A DNA stretch of 64,000 bases from Hyphomicrobiales bacterium (GTDB lineage Bacteria > Pseudomonadota > Alphaproteobacteria > Rhizobiales > Xanthobacteraceae). Positions 17,362 through 26,533 of the stretch are shown one piece after another (positions within the stretch are counted from its first letter, which is position 1; each line of letters opens with the position of its first letter). The notes under the pieces were generated by a model. That model was not told the origin of the DNA. It did no database searches and saw only the letters and a list, made by a program, of their open reading frames with translations. Made by a program: the position numbers and the translations under genes. Where the stretch lies: contig PNAI01000035.1 in NCBI GenBank assembly GCA_003169835.1, positions 62,001-126,000 on the forward strand, read 5' to 3'.

Positions 17362-18981
17362 TCAGGCGGCATCCTCGTGCAGCCAGGTGCGGATGATCGA
17401 GACCGTTTCATTCGGATTCTTGTCGGCAAGCTCGCCCACCTTCTGCACCGACTGGGCGTGCACCTGGCCCTGGACCTGGGCGATGTCGATCATCTTGGCG
17501 GTCTTGCTGGGCGCGATCGGCACCGGCGCCGACTCTGCCGTCGTCATGATCGGCGTGCCGTCTTCGGCAATTGCGGGAGCTCTTGCGGGCGCAACCGGAC
17601 CGAGAATGCGTCGAATCATCGGCCGCACCACCATGAGCATGACGATGAGGCCAAGCAGCGACATGATGAAGAGCTCGATGCCGCGCATGATGTCGTCCTT
17701 GGTGAAGCGTAGCATGCTCATAAAGCCCGTGGGCTCGACGATCGGATTGATGGGAAGCTCAGCGAGCCGCAGGTTTGCGACCTCGACCTGGTCGCCGCGC
17801 TTTGAGTCGAAACCGATGGCCGAGCGCACGAGGGCTGCGATGCGGTCGATCTCTTCCTTGGCGCGCGGCTCGTAGTTGAGCTCGCCCTTGTCGTTCTTGA
17901 CATAGTTGCCGTCCACGACGACGGCGACCGAGATGCGATTGACCCGGCCGCCTTCGATCACCTCGGTCTTGGTGGTGCGGGAAATCTCGTAATTGACCAC
18001 TTCCTCGGTCTTGCGGTTCTGTTCGCGGGCGGCCGCGGGCTCGTTGCGGTTCGCATTGGCGCCCGGCAGCTCGTTGCCGACGCTTACCGAACCTTCCTTA
18101 TTGTCCGAGCCGGTGATTTCCTCGCGGTTTTGGCTCGATCGCACGACGCGGCCTTCGGGATCGAATTTGTCGGAGGTTTGCGTGATGCGATTGAAGTCGA
18201 AGTCGGCGCTTAGCTGCACGTGCGAGCGCCCCGGGCCGACCACCGACGTCACGATGGACTCGACCTGCTCGCGCAGACGCCGTTCGTACGCAATCTTGCG
18301 TTCGTCGACCTGCGCGCTGGAGCCGGCACCGTCGTCGGAAGCGCCGTCGGCGAGCAGGCGGCCGGCTTCGTCGACGATCGATACGCGCTGCGGCTTGAGG
18401 CCGTTGACCGCGGAAGCGATGAGGTGACGGATCGCGCGTACCTGCTGGGCTTCGAGCTGGCCACGCACTTTGAGCACGATCGATGCGGAGGGCTCGGGTT
18501 TGTCGCGCGAGAACAGCGCGCGTTCGGGCAGCACCAGGTGCACGCGCGCGGCTTGCACGCGGTCGATGGCGCGGATGGTGCGCGAGAGCTCGCCCTCAAG
18601 GGCGCGCAGGTGATTGATGTTCTGGACGAAGTTGGTGGCGCCGAGCACGTCGGTCTTGTCGAAGATCTCGTAGCCGACGCCGCCGCCTTTGGGCAGCCCG
18701 CCCTCGGCGAGCTTCATGCGCAATCGGGTGACGCGATCCTTCGGCACCAGCACGATCGCGCCTTCATTGCGGATGTCATAGACGATGCCCTGGCGCTCAA
18801 GGTCCTTGATGATCGCGGCCGTGTCTTCGGCCGAGAGGTCGGTGAACAGGGGCGTCATGGCAGGTGCCGTGACGCGCAGGATCAGGAAGGCGAAAAACGC
18901 CACGAGCGCGATCGTGACCGCGCCCATCGCGATAATGCGTCCCGGACCTAACGATTTCAGGAACTCGCCAAAAGCTTGCAC
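17362..18981 (-). CDS. fliF: Flagellar MS-ring protein FliF
   Basis: FliF builds the MS ring in the inner membrane, the base on which the flagellum assembles. The 539-residue protein has an N-terminal membrane helix (about 16-38) and ring-building YscJ-like domains with GYEIFDKTDVLGATNF and VHLVLPERALFSRD. A long periplasmic region follows, then a second membrane helix near residue 440 (ELFIMSLLGLIVMLMVVRPM) and a cytoplasmic tail that binds FliG. The start is GTG with AGAGGAG five bases before it. It leads the operon fliF-fliG-fliH-fliN-flbD. Upstream there is one TTAA half-site, but no full CtrA box or sigma-54 site that I can defend. Confidence 0.95.
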   Translation of the reverse strand: MQAFGEFLKSLGPGRIIAMGAVTIALVAFFAFLILRVTAPAMTPLFTDLSAEDTAAIIKDLERQGIVYDIRNEGAIVLVPKDRVTRLRMKLAEGGLPKGGGVGYEIFDKTDVLGATNFVQNINHLRALEGELSRTIRAIDRVQAARVHLVLPERALFSRDKPEPSASIVLKVRGQLEAQQVRAIRHLIASAVNGLKPQRVSIVDEAGRLLADGASDDGAGSSAQVDERKIAYERRLREQVESIVTSVVGPGRSHVQLSADFDFNRITQTSDKFDPEGRVVRSSQNREEITGSDNKEGSVSVGNELPGANANRNEPAAAREQNRKTEEVVNYEISRTTKTEVIEGGRVNRISVAVVVDGNYVKNDKGELNYEPRAKEEIDRIAALVRSAIGFDSKRGDQVEVANLRLAELPINPIVEPTGFMSMLRFTKDDIMRGIELFIMSLLGLIVMLMVVRPMIRRILGPVAPARAPAIAEDGTPIMTTAESAPVPIAPSKTAKMIDIAQVQGQVHAQSVQKVGELADKNPNETVSIIRTWLHEDAA

Positions 18982-19131
18982 GGGACTCCTCTGCGATCAA
19001 CGCGCCGCCCGGCAAGAATTGCCTGGTATATGGTTTCCATCCCGTTAATGCGGAACGATCTGCAATGCCGGCATGTAATTGTATCGGCAGGCGGCGTTCG
19101 GCTTGCGATTGGGCAGAGTGCCGTTTGAGCG

Positions 19132-19160
19132 AAAAAAAACGCCGCCCGAGGGGGCGGCGA
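19132..19160 (-). terminator. Rho-independent terminator of sciP
   Basis: On the minus strand a GC stem (CGCCGCC / GGGCGGCG) is followed by eight T. It lies about 40 bases after the sciP stop codon, in the 218-base gap before fliF, which otherwise holds nothing recognised. Confidence 0.88.
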
Positions 19161-19199
19161 TTCGTCAGCACTTCGGTAAGCAACAATACGTTTTTCGGT

Positions 19200-19475
19200 T
19201 TACTGCCGGTATTGCTGGATGCGCGTGGTGCGCAAGCCGGCAAGGCCATGCTGGTCGATGGAGGCTTGCCAGGAGAGGAATTCCTCGACCGTCAGTGTGT
19301 AACGGGCGCAAGCTTCTTCGAGGGACAGCAAGCCACCGCGCACGGCCGCAACCACCTCAGCCTTGCGGCGGATGACCCAGCGCTTTGTGCTCGGCGGGGG
19401 CAAATCCGCAATCGTCAGCGGACTGCCGTCAGGCCCGATGACATACTTGACCCTCGGGCGATGGGTTTCGGTCAT
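19200..19475 (-). CDS. sciP: CtrA inhibitor SciP (DUF1153)
   Basis: SciP is a small DNA- and CtrA-binding protein that, in Caulobacter, blocks CtrA-dependent transcription late in the cell cycle. The 91-residue product shows the family's highly conserved run, including RVKYVIGPDGSPLTIADLPP, KRWVIRRKAEVVAAVRGG and LTVEEFLSW, with a helix-turn-helix in the middle. Length and order of motifs match Caulobacter SciP. It stands alone between fliF and flgD with its own terminator. The 232 bases upstream (to 19707) carry no GANTC and no full CtrA box that I can see. The presence of ctrA 18 kb away in the same window is notable. Confidence 0.92.
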   Translation of the reverse strand: MTETHRPRVKYVIGPDGSPLTIADLPPPSTKRWVIRRKAEVVAAVRGGLLSLEEACARYTLTVEEFLSWQASIDQHGLAGLRTTRIQQYRQ

Positions 19476-19707
19476 TGCAACTCTCTCGCACTACTGAAAT
19501 TACTGACGAACTCAAGAGCGACCGTATCGGGTGCGACTTAAAATTTGGCTAAGCGATCCATACGATTGAGTAAATTTTGCCGGACCCGCAAAATTTCGAA
19601 ATGGCCTGATTTTAAGGCTTTGCGCAGTGCCTGCGCATTTTGACGTATTTATTCGAATGCGTGGCCAGAAATGAACGAAAGGTTAGTGCGGCTGCTTGCG
19701 TGCGGCC

Positions 19708-20415
19708 TTATGGCGTGCCGCGCACGATGCGCTTGATCTTGTCGAGCGTGAAAGTTTGTCCGGCGATCGAGAGCAGCGGCGGATCCTGCGTCAGATCGAC
19801 CGAATCAACCACGCCTTGGGCTTCGGTCGCGATCGCGACGGATTGTCCGCTCGCGTCCTTTGACGTGATCGAGATCGTATAGGCGCCGTTCGGCCACACG
19901 GTGCCGTCGTTGCCTTTGCCGTCCCACTGGAAATTTTGCGGGCCGGCTTGCAGCGTATAGCTGCCGGAGTAGGCCGTCTGGCCCGACGAATCCTTGAGGG
20001 TGATGGTCGCGGTTGCTGGCTTCGGGCTGGTGAAGCTCCAGCTCGCCTGGCCGTTGGTGAGCTGCGCGGTAGAGCCGTCGACGACCACATTCTGGCCGAC
20101 GAAGCTAAGCGCCGCGGTGGATTGCGTCGTCTTCTGCAGGGATACCAGCGTCGCGAGTTGATCGTTCGACCGTAGCTGCTGCTCGACTTGAGCGAATTGG
20201 ACGAGTTGCGAGGTGAACTGGTTGGTGTCGAGCGGATCGAGCGGGTTCTGATTCTTGAGCTGAGTGGTGAGTAGCTGCAGGAACGAGTTGAAGTTGCCGG
20301 CGATGGTCTGTTGATCGACGCCGAGCGCGTTGCCAGGGCTGGCGCCGCCAGACGAGGTTGCCGGTGTGACGCTTGCCTGGGCGTTAATGGCTGGGATGAA
20401 GCTGGTGGTTGCCAT
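19708..20415 (-). CDS. flgD: Flagellar hook capping protein FlgD
   Basis: FlgD caps the growing hook and lets hook subunits add beneath it. The 235-residue protein has the N-terminal segment FNSFLQLLTTQLKNQNPLDP near residues 42-61, with the strongly conserved Q-L-K-N-Q-(N/D)-P-L-(D/E)-P motif. TNQFTSQLVQFAQVEQQ follows, and then an Ig-like part with WDGKGNDGTVWPNGAYTI. GAGGAC lies six bases before the ATG. It follows fliK by nine bases, so hook-length control and hook capping are made together. Expected flgE is not in this window. Confidence 0.94.
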   Translation of the reverse strand: MATTSFIPAINAQASVTPATSSGGASPGNALGVDQQTIAGNFNSFLQLLTTQLKNQNPLDPLDTNQFTSQLVQFAQVEQQLRSNDQLATLVSLQKTTQSTAALSFVGQNVVVDGSTAQLTNGQASWSFTSPKPATATITLKDSSGQTAYSGSYTLQAGPQNFQWDGKGNDGTVWPNGAYTISITSKDASGQSVAIATEAQGVVDSVDLTQDPPLLSIAGQTFTLDKIKRIVRGTP

Positions 20416-20424
20416 GGGATGTCC

Positions 20425-22173
20425 TCAAACTCGAATGTCTATGCCGCCGCCGAGGCCAATGAGCGATCCGTAACCCTGCCGCATCGCCTCGAGCGGAACG
20501 ATGTCGTCCTGCGGCAGCACGAGGCTTGCCGCGGGCGGGAGTGAGTCAGTCTGATCGGCGAAAGATTGATCGCGCAGTGAAAACTGCATGCCCTGGTCGC
20601 TGGTTTTCAGGCCGGCGTCTTGCAGCGTGCGTTCGATCTGGGGCGCGTCGCGGCGGAGCAGATCGAGGGTCTCGGGGCGCTCGACCATGAGCCGCGACGT
20701 GACGTGGCCATTGCGATCGATGTCGAGCCGGACGTCGATGCGCCCGAGTTCGGGCGGGTCGAGCCTGATATCGAAGCGGTTGATGCCATCCTTGGCCTTT
20801 GCCGCGATTTCGACGGGGAGGTTGGCCAATGGGATCGCGGCAACGATAGCTGGGGCTGTAATGATTGGCGTTGCGGAAATGACTTGTGGCGCCGGCACGA
20901 CAGGGTTCGACGCGGGTGTGCTGTCGGTCTGCACGCGCGCGAGTGCCGAATCGGCGACCTGGCCGGATGATTCGGGCTTGGGCTCGATGCCGGAGGTTTT
21001 TTCGGTGGCGGTGTGATGGGCGGGGTTGTTTGCGCTCTCGCCCTCGGATTTCGTGCCGTCGGTCTTTGTAGGCTGGCCGTTTGCAGCGGCTGCGAGCGGG
21101 TTCGCATTGGTGTTGGCCGAATCAGCGTGCGCGGAACCGGCATCGTCTTGCGATTTGGCTTGCGCTTTGACGTTGACGGCGGCTGGAGCTGCAACTTCGA
21201 TTGCTGTGGCTTTGAAATCCGGTTTTGCGTTCGCGCCTGCTGTGGCGGGCGCAGAGGGAGTGATTTCGTTTGCTGGTGCTGACGCGTCAGCCGGAGGATT
21301 TGATGCTGTGTTTGCAACCGGTGCTGTCTTTTTGGCCGGTTCGGCCGGTGTTGCCGTAGCTGTCACGCCGGGTGGTGTTACGGGTTCGGCAGGCGCGCTG
21401 CCATCGGCCGGTGTCATCGTCCCGGTTTGCGCGGTTGGCGTTGCGAGAATTTTTGCGGACGTGCCCTGGGCAGCCGTCTGGGCTGTTTGATTGCCCGTGA
21501 CGGCCGATTGGCCGTTAGGCGTGCCTTCTGCCGTTGTTGCAGGATCAGCCGGTGCCGCACCGTCAAGCCCTGCGCCGAACAGCATTGGAGGTGCGGGCGG
21601 TGTTGCAAGCGGCGCAACGCACGCGTCATTCGATGAATTCGGTTGGGTTGGTGTTGCGTCGGCCGCAGGCAATAGGGGTGCGATTGCAGGCCCAGCCACA
21701 ATTTGCGCCGACGCGATCTGCGCACTGGCGCCGGTGGAATCGGCAACGTTCTGGTCGGTTGCGCCGGCATCGCCGGCCGTTGCATTGCTGCCGTCTTTGC
21801 CGTCGATGGTATCCTTCGCACCGCTATCCTTTGCGCCATCGGCAGCATCGCCATCCTTGCTGCTGCCGGCTACGGCTTTGCCGTATTGCGCGCCCTGCGT
21901 GTCGCTGCCTTTTGTCGTCTCTTGCGATGATTGCGGTGCGGCATCCGCGCGGCGATCGTCCGTTGCGGCAGGATGCGGCGGCGAATCGGGCCGTGCCGGG
22001 CGGTCCGCGCCGGGGGCGGAATTCTTGTCAGGGGATGGGGTGTTGGCGTCCAGCAGCATGGAAAAAGGGGTCGGTTGCTCTGCGGTATTGTCGGCTTGGG
22101 CCGACGGACCACGCGTTGTTTGGAACGAACGCAAAGAGGCAACGACACTCGAACCGGACGCAACGCTGGACAC
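20425..22173 (-). CDS. fliK: Flagellar hook-length control protein FliK
   Basis: FliK measures hook length and switches export specificity. The protein of about 582 residues is mostly a low-complexity, secreted ruler rich in Ala, Pro, Thr and Ser (residues 1-420). The C-terminal Flg_hook domain has FDIRLDPPELGRIDVRLDI near residue 470, then DLLRRDAPQIERTLQDAGL. The GTG at 22173 is chosen because AGAGG lies six bases before it; a TTG two codons earlier is also open. A canonical sigma-54 promoter lies 41 bases upstream. The N-terminal composition makes alignment hard, but the C-terminal domain is clear. Confidence 0.9.
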   Translation of the reverse strand: MSSVASGSSVVASLRSFQTTRGPSAQADNTAEQPTPFSMLLDANTPSPDKNSAPGADRPARPDSPPHPAATDDRRADAAPQSSQETTKGSDTQGAQYGKAVAGSSKDGDAADGAKDSGAKDTIDGKDGSNATAGDAGATDQNVADSTGASAQIASAQIVAGPAIAPLLPAADATPTQPNSSNDACVAPLATPPAPPMLFGAGLDGAAPADPATTAEGTPNGQSAVTGNQTAQTAAQGTSAKILATPTAQTGTMTPADGSAPAEPVTPPGVTATATPAEPAKKTAPVANTASNPPADASAPANEITPSAPATAGANAKPDFKATAIEVAAPAAVNVKAQAKSQDDAGSAHADSANTNANPLAAAANGQPTKTDGTKSEGESANNPAHHTATEKTSGIEPKPESSGQVADSALARVQTDSTPASNPVVPAPQVISATPIITAPAIVAAIPLANLPVEIAAKAKDGINRFDIRLDPPELGRIDVRLDIDRNGHVTSRLMVERPETLDLLRRDAPQIERTLQDAGLKTSDQGMQFSLRDQSFADQTDSLPPAASLVLPQDDIVPLEAMRQGYGSLIGLGGGIDIRV

Positions 22174-22213
22174 GGGCAACCTCTACAAACCGTACTGGGA
22201 CACTTTAAAGGAT

Positions 22214-22229
22214 TGCAATCTCCGGGCCA
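22214..22229 (-). promoter_or_regulatory. Sigma-54 promoter of fliK-flgD
   Basis: Read on the minus strand: TGGC-CCGGAGA-TTGCA. This has the exact -24/-12 spacing of sigma-54 promoters (TGGC-N7-TTGC). It would start transcription about 30 bases before the fliK GTG. The product of flbD in this window is the expected activator. Confidence 0.7.
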
Positions 22230-22472
22230 CTGTGCCGCCAAAAAATACCAAGCCTTTTCAATGCTTTATGTGAGATCGGGGAGTGCCGGCGGGCAGCCTC
22301 CCGGCAGGCTCTGCAAAGCGGCGGCAAAAATTGCCGGTTCGCGCGAAATTCCACCATTTTGAGGGCCGCTTGCGGACAGGCGGGGCCTGCATTGCGCGGG
22401 TGCGGACGGCTCTTATAGTAATAAGCTCAAGGCCAGCGCCGAAATCGGAGCGTGGCGGAAACCGAGACAGGT

Positions 22473-23663
22473 ATGCTCAACAGCCTCGACCTCGAAGGCC
22501 GGCCGGACGCCACACGTGTGGTGGTGGCCATGTCGGGCGGTGTCGATTCGTCGGTGACGGCGGCGTTGCTCAAGGCCGAAGGCTATGACGTGGTCGGCGT
22601 CACGCTGCAGCTTTACGACCATGGCGCAGCGACGCATCGCAAGGGCGCGTGCTGCGCCGGCCAGGATATCCACGATGCGCGCGCGGTCGCCGACCGCATC
22701 GGCATTCCGCACTACGTGCTCGACTACGAGCACCGCTTCAAGGACACGGTGATCGACCGCTTTGTCGAGAGCTATGTCGCCGGCGAGACGCCGGTGCCGT
22801 GCGTCGATTGCAACCAGTCGATAAAATTCCGCGATCTGCTGACGACCGCGCGTGAGCTCGGTGCGGCCGCGCTGGCGACCGGCCATTACGTGGCGTCGCG
22901 CGCTTTGCCCGATGGTTCGCGCGCGCTCTACCGCGCGCACGAGGAGGAACGCGACCAGAGTTATTTTTTGTTCGGCACCACGCGCGAGCAACTTGATTTT
23001 CTGCGCTTTCCGCTTGGCGACATGAGCAAGGCGCGCACGCGCGAACTGGCGCGCGGCTTTGGTTTGACGATCGCCGACAAGCACGACAGCCAGGACATCT
23101 GCTTCGTGCCGTCGGGCCACTACAGCGCAATGATCGAGCGGCTCAAGCCGGGAGCCGCGGTCGGCGGCGACATCGTCGATCTCAATGGCCGCGTGCTCGG
23201 TCAGCACGACGGCATCATCCATTTCACCGTCGGGCAGCGGAAGGGTCTGAAAATCGCGACCGGCGCGCCGCTCTATGTGGTGCGGCTTGAGGCAGCAAGC
23301 CGGCGCGTTGTCGTCGGTCCGCGCGAGGCGCTGCGCACACGCCGCATCAAGCTGCGCGACGTCAATTGGATCGGCGCGCACACGATCGAGGAAACCTTGT
23401 CCTGTGGGCGGCTTGAGGTTTTCGTCAAGGTGCGCTCGACACGTCCGCCGCAGCCGGCCTGGTTTGAGCATACGGTGCATGGCTTTGAGGCCGAGCTGTA
23501 CGAAGGCGAGGATGGCGTTTCGCCGGGGCAGGCTTGCGTATTGTATGATGCGGCTGTGGGGCAGGCGCGCGTGCTGGGCGGCGGGTTTATCGTCAATGCG
23601 AGCGCCGCGGAGATTGTTCCGCGCCGGACGGAAAGTGCGCTAAAGGTTGCGGCGAACGAATAA
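22473..23663 (+). CDS. mnmA: tRNA-specific 2-thiouridylase MnmA
   Basis: MnmA puts sulfur on U34 of tRNAs for Lys, Glu and Gln. The product has 396 residues from the ATG at 22473; a GTG at 22452 is also in frame but has its purine run too close. Motifs are the PP-loop AMSGGVDSS near residues 18-26, the cysteine in [14 protein letters not shown], the second catalytic cysteine in [13 protein letters not shown], and [10 protein letters not shown]. Both catalytic cysteines are present. The upstream 270-base gap to fliK holds the fliK promoter and an imperfect GC-rich inverted repeat near 22290. The gene is followed by a PmtA-like methyltransferase after 67 bases. Confidence 0.94.
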   Translation: MLNSLDLEGRPDATRVVVAMSGGVDSSVTAALLKAEGYDVVGVTLQLYDHGAATHRKGACCAGQDIHDARAVADRIGIPHYVLDYEHRFKDTVIDRFVESYVAGETPVPCVDCNQSIKFRDLLTTARELGAAALATGHYVASRALPDGSRALYRAHEEERDQSYFLFGTTREQLDFLRFPLGDMSKARTRELARGFGLTIADKHDSQDICFVPSGHYSAMIERLKPGAAVGGDIVDLNGRVLGQHDGIIHFTVGQRKGLKIATGAPLYVVRLEAASRRVVVGPREALRTRRIKLRDVNWIGAHTIEETLSCGRLEVFVKVRSTRPPQPAWFEHTVHGFEAELYEGEDGVSPGQACVLYDAAVGQARVLGGGFIVNASAAEIVPRRTESALKVAANE

Positions 23664-23730
23664 TGAGGCTGCGGCGCTATGTATGACGCAGCCTATGGGA
23701 CGAAACGTGCAGTCAAGCGTTGAGGGGGCG

Positions 23731-24429
23731 ATGAACAACGAACAACTCGACAAGCTCGACAAGGAAACCGTCGTCAAAGCGTATGCACGCTGGGCGCCGG
23801 TGTACGATGTCGTGTTCGGCCCGGTGTTCGAGCGCGGCCGCAAGATTGCGATTGCAGCGGCTGAACGGATCGGCGGGCGGATCCTTGAGGTCGGCGTCGG
23901 CACCGGCGCCTCTTTGCCGGATTATGCGCGGACGAACCGGCTGGTCGGCGTGGACATTTCCGAACCGATGCTGCGCAAGGCGCAGGAACGGGTGGCCGAG
24001 CACGGCTTGAACAATGTCGAGGCGCTTGCGGTGATGGACGCAGCGCACCTTGGCTTTCCCGATGAGTCGTTCGACGTGGTGGTGGCGCAGTATGTCATTA
24101 CGGCGGTGCCGGACCCGGAGGCGACGCTCGATGAATTCGCGCGCGTGCTAAAACCCGGCGGCGAGATCGTGCTGGTCAATCACATCGGCGCGGAAGCTGG
24201 CCTGTGGCGTGCCTTCGAGACTTGGTTTTCGCCGATGGCGCGCAAGCTTGGCTGGCGGCCGGAATTTCCGTGGGCGCGGTTGGTTCGCTGGGCTGCGCGA
24301 GACGGCGTGTATCTGGTCGAACGCCGGCCGATGCCGCTATTGCGGCAGTTCTCGCTGGTGCGTTTCGCCAAGGCGGCGACGGCTGAGCAGGTTGCAGCCG
24401 CCGCGCGAATGAGCGGCAAATCCAACTGA
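23731..24429 (+). CDS. pmtA: PmtA-like phospholipid N-methyltransferase
   Basis: The protein is a class I SAM methyltransferase that closely resembles the Rhodobacter/Bradyrhizobium type of phosphatidylethanolamine N-methyltransferase, which makes phosphatidylcholine. It has 232 residues. The family-like opening is YARWAPVYDVVFGPVFERGR, the SAM loop ILEVGVGTGASLPDY lies near residue 50, and LVGVDISEPMLRKA and VLKPGGEIVLVNHI follow. The ATG at 23731 has GAGGGGG four bases before it; an open frame begins earlier but lacks such a site. No membrane segment is present, as expected for this peripheral enzyme. Substrate is inferred from similarity by memory; a quinone or other lipid methyltransferase is the alternative. 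Confidence 0.75.
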   Translation: MNNEQLDKLDKETVVKAYARWAPVYDVVFGPVFERGRKIAIAAAERIGGRILEVGVGTGASLPDYARTNRLVGVDISEPMLRKAQERVAEHGLNNVEALAVMDAAHLGFPDESFDVVVAQYVITAVPDPEATLDEFARVLKPGGEIVLVNHIGAEAGLWRAFETWFSPMARKLGWRPEFPWARLVRWAARDGVYLVERRPMPLLRQFSLVRFAKAATAEQVAAAARMSGKSN

Positions 24430-24621
24430 ATAAGACGAACTGATCAAGGGTTCTACGGGTCGGGCGGGCGGCAAAATTGCCACGGCCAGAACGGTTCGGC
24501 CGCGATGTGGCATGTTTGCTGTATAAGCCCATTGCCCTTTTCGTGACATTTTAATTAAGTAATTATGATAGTGGCCCGGCGATAACGAGAGGCGTTGCCG
24601 GGTGGGGTGCGTAAGTCGGCC

Positions 24622-26328
24622 ATGTCTATCACCGATTTTTTTCGCGTCAGCCGCCGGCTTGCGATACCGGGCGCGCTGAGCCATCAACTCGCAATCATCG
24701 TCATTACCTGCATTTATCTGGTGGCGCTTGTCGGCATGTATCTGACCGAGGTCGACTGGACCGGGCAGGCGCTGTTCGTGCTCACCTTCGGTCTGCTCAA
24801 CGGCGTCTGGCTTGTCATTCTGCGACGTCCCGGGATGGCGGCGGCCTTGACGCTGCTGCCGCTCATTCTCGTCATCGTGCTTTCGAAGTTCAAGTTCGAC
24901 ATGCTTTGGATGACGTTGAACTTCTTCGATGTGCTGATCGTCGATACCGACACGGTCGCTTTCCTGCTGATGATATTCCCGAAGGTGCGCACTGCACTCA
25001 TCATCGGCGCCGTCATCATGATCCCGCTGCTGATTTTGCTGTGGCGGCGCGATCCGTTCCGCGTTTCGCGGCTGTGGGCTGCGGTGGCGGGTGCCGTGTG
25101 TTTTGCGGGGCTTGCCGGACTCTCGAACGCCATACCGGAACAGCCGTGGGAGCCGTTCCAGGGTGTCAATCACGTATCGAATTTCGCGCGATCCGGCGTC
25201 GTGTCTGTCTCCGAGCTGATGACGCACAGTTGGCTCGATTCCGGCGCCAAGGCGAGCGGCCGGTTGCCATTTGCGGCGAATGAGACTTGCCAGCCGTCGG
25301 GCAAGCCGCCGCATATCCTCATGGTGCTGGATGAAGCGAGCTTCGACATCACGGCGGCGCCCGGGATCAAAGTGCCCGCCGACTATTCCCGTCACTTTCG
25401 TTCGTTCGATGGCAAGGCTCGACAATTCGTCACCGAGGGTTCCGGCGGTCCGACTTGGTACACCGAATACAACGTGCTCACCGGTCTTTCGTCGCGCTCC
25501 TATGGCCGATTTAAATTTTTCCTCACGCGTATTGCGGCCGATCGGGTCAAGCGCGGACTGCCGCAGGCGCTACGCCGCTGCGGATACAAGACCTTTACGC
25601 TCTATCCGGCCTACGGCGCGTTCCTCGGCGCGAAACGTTTTCAATCCACGACTGGTGTTGAGCGGTTCATTGACTCGCAGGAGATGGGCGCGGGCTACGT
25701 GGAGACCGACAGTTTTTATTACGACAAGGCGCTGGCGCTCGTCGAACGCGAGCGCAAAGGCGCGCCGCTTTTCGTCTTTGTGTATACGACGGCCAATCAC
25801 TTTCCCTGGGACACGACCTTCCGTCCCGATCTGACGCCGAATTGGCAAGCAACCGGCAACGAGCCCGAGGTCGATGAATATATCCGGCGGCAAACTTTAA
25901 GTGCACGGGACTACGCCGCCTTTATCGCAGACTTGAAGCGAAAATTTCCGGATGAATCATTTCTGATCGTTCGTTTTGGCGATCACCAGCCGGCGATCTC
26001 GGCGCGGTTGCTCAATCCTCTGCTGGACAATGCGGCCGTTGCGCGCGGCATCCAGGCGTACGATCCGAAATATTTCACCACTTATTATGCGATCGACGCC
26101 GTCAATTTCCGGCCGGTCAATCTATCGTCCGCGCTGGACAAATTGGATGCGCCCTATCTGCCGCTGGTCGTGCAGGAGGCGGCGGGCCTTCCGCTCGATG
26201 CATCCTTCGTCGAGCAAAAGAGGATTTTGCAGCGCTGCCAGGGCGTGTTCTATTCCTGCCGGCAAGGCGTCGAAGCGCGGAATTTCAATCGGATGCTCAT
26301 CGATGCCGGCCTGATCAAGGGACTTTAG
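24622..26328 (+). CDS. Membrane-anchored LTA-synthase/sulfatase-like phosphotransferase
   Basis: The 568-residue protein has four or five membrane segments in residues 20-170, then a large periplasmic alkaline-phosphatase-superfamily domain. The domain shows ILMVLDEASFD (metal-site region), GGPTWYTEYNVLTGLSSRS with the likely nucleophilic threonine, TTANHFPWDTT, and VRFGDHQP (metal ligands D and H). Such proteins transfer phospho-glycerol or phospho-ethanolamine groups from lipids to periplasmic glycans or LPS. Which group and acceptor are used here is unknown. The start is uncertain: ATG 24622 is used, while a TTG at 24595 follows GAGAGG closely. It follows the PmtA-like gene by 192 bases, so a link to membrane-lipid metabolism is possible. 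The tRNA lies behind it. Confidence 0.78.
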   Translation: MSITDFFRVSRRLAIPGALSHQLAIIVITCIYLVALVGMYLTEVDWTGQALFVLTFGLLNGVWLVILRRPGMAAALTLLPLILVIVLSKFKFDMLWMTLNFFDVLIVDTDTVAFLLMIFPKVRTALIIGAVIMIPLLILLWRRDPFRVSRLWAAVAGAVCFAGLAGLSNAIPEQPWEPFQGVNHVSNFARSGVVSVSELMTHSWLDSGAKASGRLPFAANETCQPSGKPPHILMVLDEASFDITAAPGIKVPADYSRHFRSFDGKARQFVTEGSGGPTWYTEYNVLTGLSSRSYGRFKFFLTRIAADRVKRGLPQALRRCGYKTFTLYPAYGAFLGAKRFQSTTGVERFIDSQEMGAGYVETDSFYYDKALALVERERKGAPLFVFVYTTANHFPWDTTFRPDLTPNWQATGNEPEVDEYIRRQTLSARDYAAFIADLKRKFPDESFLIVRFGDHQPAISARLLNPLLDNAAVARGIQAYDPKYFTTYYAIDAVNFRPVNLSSALDKLDAPYLPLVVQEAAGLPLDASFVEQKRILQRCQGVFYSCRQGVEARNFNRMLIDAGLIKGL

Positions 26329-26423
26329 GAAACATCGAAACGATGCGCCTTGACAGTGTTTCACGCGCCTTCCTATATCGGCCCCGTTCCGGCACAATCG
26401 TCGTTGGATTGCGCAGTTGGAAT

Positions 26424-26500
26424 GGCGGGGTAGCTCAGTTGGTTAGAGCAGCGGAATCATAATCCGGAGGTCGGTGGTTCAAATCCACTCCCCGCTACCA
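26424..26500 (+). tRNA. tRNA-Met, elongator (anticodon CAT)
   Basis: This 77-base cloverleaf has acceptor GGCGGGG pairing with CCCCGCT, the D-arm TAGCTCAGTTGGTTAGAGC, anticodon loop ATCATAA, T-arm GGTTCAAATCC and an encoded CCA. It lacks the three G-C pairs in the anticodon stem and the C1-A72 mismatch of the initiator, so elongator Met is favoured. tRNA-Ile with a modified CAT anticodon is less likely from the stem sequences. Confidence 0.95.
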
Positions 26501-26533
26501 GCTTTCGCCGTTTGATTTGGCTGGAACTTGAAC

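Noticed and set aside
24337..25425. 362-residue minus-strand ORF across the PmtA-like and LTA-synthase-like genes
   Set aside because: It is antisense to two clear coding regions, and its composition (many His, Gln and Arg) is typical of shadow frames.
26424..26500. Reading the CAT tRNA as initiator fMet or as the Ile-CAT tRNA
   Set aside because: The anticodon stem lacks the three G-C pairs of initiators, and position 1 pairs with 72. The acceptor and T-arm do not resemble the Ile-CAT form I remember.
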